DNA of 14,740 bases, from contig JAQUNQ010000022.1 of assembly GCA_028717505.1 (NCBI GenBank), positions 1-14,740 on the forward strand. Direction: 5' to 3'. The stretch's first letter is position 1, and each line of letters opens with the position of its first letter. This document shows, piece after piece, positions 14,522 to 14,740 of the stretch. Below the pieces are notes generated by a model, which made no database searches, was not told where the DNA came from, and worked only from the letters and a program-made list of their open reading frames with translations. The translations under genes were made by a program, and so were the position numbers. This stretch comes from Candidatus Peribacteraceae bacterium (lineage in GTDB: Bacteria > Patescibacteriota > Gracilibacteria > Peribacterales > Peribacteraceae).

Positions 14522-14740
14522 GAGGCGGAGGAAGAGGCTTCGGTGAACGGGTTGAGATCCACGGGACCCGGGACATCGGAGGAGGGGAGGAGGTCGTTGC
14601 CGCGCAGGAAGTAGGGGAAGGCGTTCTCGTCATCCTCCTTGGGGAGCGTCTCCTCGCGCACGCGCTCCCTGAGTTTCTGGAGTGCCTCTTCCGTCGTCCC
14701 CTTCTCGGTTCCCTCCTCGCGCCAGCCACTGCGCGGGTAG
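14518..14740 (-). CDS. C-terminal 73 codons of an unrecognised gene (truncated by window edge)
   Basis: The minus-strand frame is open from the window edge to TGA 14518-14520, which overlaps the next start codon as ATGA. The visible tail has a charged, probably helical stretch (TEEALQKLRERVREE), then NAFPYFLRGNDLLPSS and a Ser-rich end. There is no cysteine in the visible part. The family cannot be named from this piece. The frame choice rests on the same 4-nt overlap found at the next three junctions. Confidence 0.7.
   Translation of the reverse strand, partial: YPRSGWREEGTEKGTTEEALQKLRERVREETLPKEDDENAFPYFLRGNDLLPSSDVPGPVDLNPFTEASSSAS

Noticed and set aside
8804..14740. Alternative code with TGA as glycine (Gracilibacteria-like)
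   Set aside because: TGA stops coincide with ATGA/GTGA overlaps at each junction and with natural ends of nrdless-independent families such as TsaC and HppA, so the standard code fits.
8804..14740. Type IV secretion, conjugation or phage module
   Set aside because: No ATPase with Walker motifs, VirB-like, coupling, capsid or terminase protein is present; the genes are only secreted Cys-rich proteins.
1..14740. CRISPR array, tRNA or rRNA genes
   Set aside because: No regularly spaced repeat series, cloverleaf or rRNA-like segment was found by eye in the short intergenic gaps.

Overview
The window is about 14.7 kb of high-GC DNA. Every gene I can support lies on the minus strand, so transcription runs from high to low coordinates. 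The standard bacterial code fits: TGA ends nearly every gene. The host is probably a candidate-phyla-radiation (Patescibacteria) bacterium, perhaps near Peribacteria. I infer this from the type IV pilin-like protein with a short Cys-containing head, the packed single-strand layout, the absence of Shine-Dalgarno motifs, and large Cys-rich secreted proteins of unknown family. No rRNA or other lineage marker is present to confirm it.

Reading in the direction of transcription, 14740 to 8804 is an operon of at least five genes. It begins with the tail of an unrecognised gene (14518-14740). Four exported proteins follow (281, 257, 838 and 530 aa), each with a Sec-type signal sequence and several to many cysteines. 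All four junctions are 4-nt overlaps (ATGA or GTGA). The 838-aa protein carries an HExxH motif with a downstream ExEAY, so it looks like a secreted zinc metallopeptidase. I recognise no family for the other three. This is the best candidate in the window for an undescribed system.

Next comes hppA (6523-8664), a membrane proton-pumping pyrophosphatase with the residues of the K+-independent subclass. It ends at a REP-like inverted repeat and an intrinsic terminator. Just past the terminator an extended -10 promoter appears to drive a lone type IV pilin/pseudopilin gene (5957-6394).

The remaining third is a housekeeping block. dnaE (2108-5896) encodes replicative polymerase alpha with a degenerate PHP site and an acidic insert before its C-terminal domain. 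tsaC (1419-2081) encodes a tRNA t6A enzyme carrying an in-frame repeat-derived insert. A 48-codon gene for a very basic protein (1241-1387) follows, then nrdR (739-1185), the repressor of ribonucleotide reductase. The 5' part of aspS (1-682) comes last and has residues typical of a non-discriminating AspRS.

No start codon has a convincing Shine-Dalgarno sequence. Upstream of aspS and dnaE, a -10-like hexamer lies only 8-9 nt from the ATG, which suggests leaderless transcripts. No gap between genes exceeds 140 bp. I found no tRNA, rRNA, CRISPR array, transposase or phage gene.
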